From: Betaproteobacteria bacterium
Lineage (GTDB): Bacteria > Pseudomonadota > Gammaproteobacteria > Burkholderiales > Usitatibacteraceae
Direction of reading: 5' to 3'
DNA length: 53,049 nucleotides
Assembly (NCBI GenBank): GCA_011391275.1
Contig: JAABQW010000221.1
Location: 1-53,049 of the forward strand
The translations under genes were made by a program, and so were the position numbers. Positions 52,944-53,049 of the stretch are shown here, in pieces; the first letter of the stretch is position 1, and each line of letters starts with the position of its first letter. The notes below the pieces were generated by a model. It saw only the letters and a list, made by a program, of their open reading frames with translations. It searched no databases and was not told the DNA's origin.

Positions 52944-53049
52944 ATGAAACGCTATCCGGCGCGCGCGCGAGCCATATCCCGCGTCCTGTTACCCCTCTTC
53001 CTGCTCGCCGGCTCCTCCGGCGCCGCCCTGGCCGCGGAAAAGATCGTCC
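52944..53049 (+). CDS. Exported protein, N-terminal fragment (truncated by window edge)
   Basis: MKRYPARARAISRVLLPLFLLAGSSGAALAAEKIV...: signal peptide; upstream GGGAGAAG. Confidence 0.6.
   Translation, partial: MKRYPARARAISRVLLPLFLLAGSSGAALAAEKIV

Overview
53 kb high-GC window from what looks like a betaproteobacterial chromosome (inferred from gene content and synteny; no tRNA, rRNA, CRISPR array, prophage or transposase gene recognised). Nearly all real genes were picked from the ORF track by family motifs, signal peptides and 4-nt start/stop overlaps; the many long antisense ORFs are high-GC artefacts. Main blocks: (i) rlmD 5' end and two tandem paralogous secreted lysyl-endopeptidase-like proteases with duplicated C-terminal 'DLWWNPxEPGWG' repeats; (ii) sterol desaturase-family, polysaccharide deacetylase and beta-propeller genes; (iii) an Lhr/PdeM/HDAC-like/phosphodiesterase run with translationally coupled starts; (iv) a GspE-like ATPase with a degenerate J-domain membrane protein; (v) CDF transporter, CbbR-like LysR and a divergent 92-aa orphan; (vi) acetoacetate/3-hydroxybutyrate metabolism, ppsA/ppsR; (vii) a patatin/outer-membrane protein and a YhhQ transporter; (viii) the conserved rpsB-tsf-pyrH-frr-uppS-cdsA-dxr-rseP-bamA-skp-lpxD-fabZ-lpxA-lpxB-rnhB-(TrmH/SpoU) cluster with divergent map-glnD. 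The most interesting non-coding signals are: a set of palindromic elements (GGGACGGTTC-type core) sitting exactly on gene ends and contributing codons or stops, including a perfect 48-bp-arm inverted repeat between two stop codons; a separate 'ACACGGATGA' inverted repeat that supplies the C-terminus of an RNA methyltransferase; a pseudoknotted rpsB leader; and a well-placed FNR-like box at the right edge. No clearly new multi-gene system was identified.
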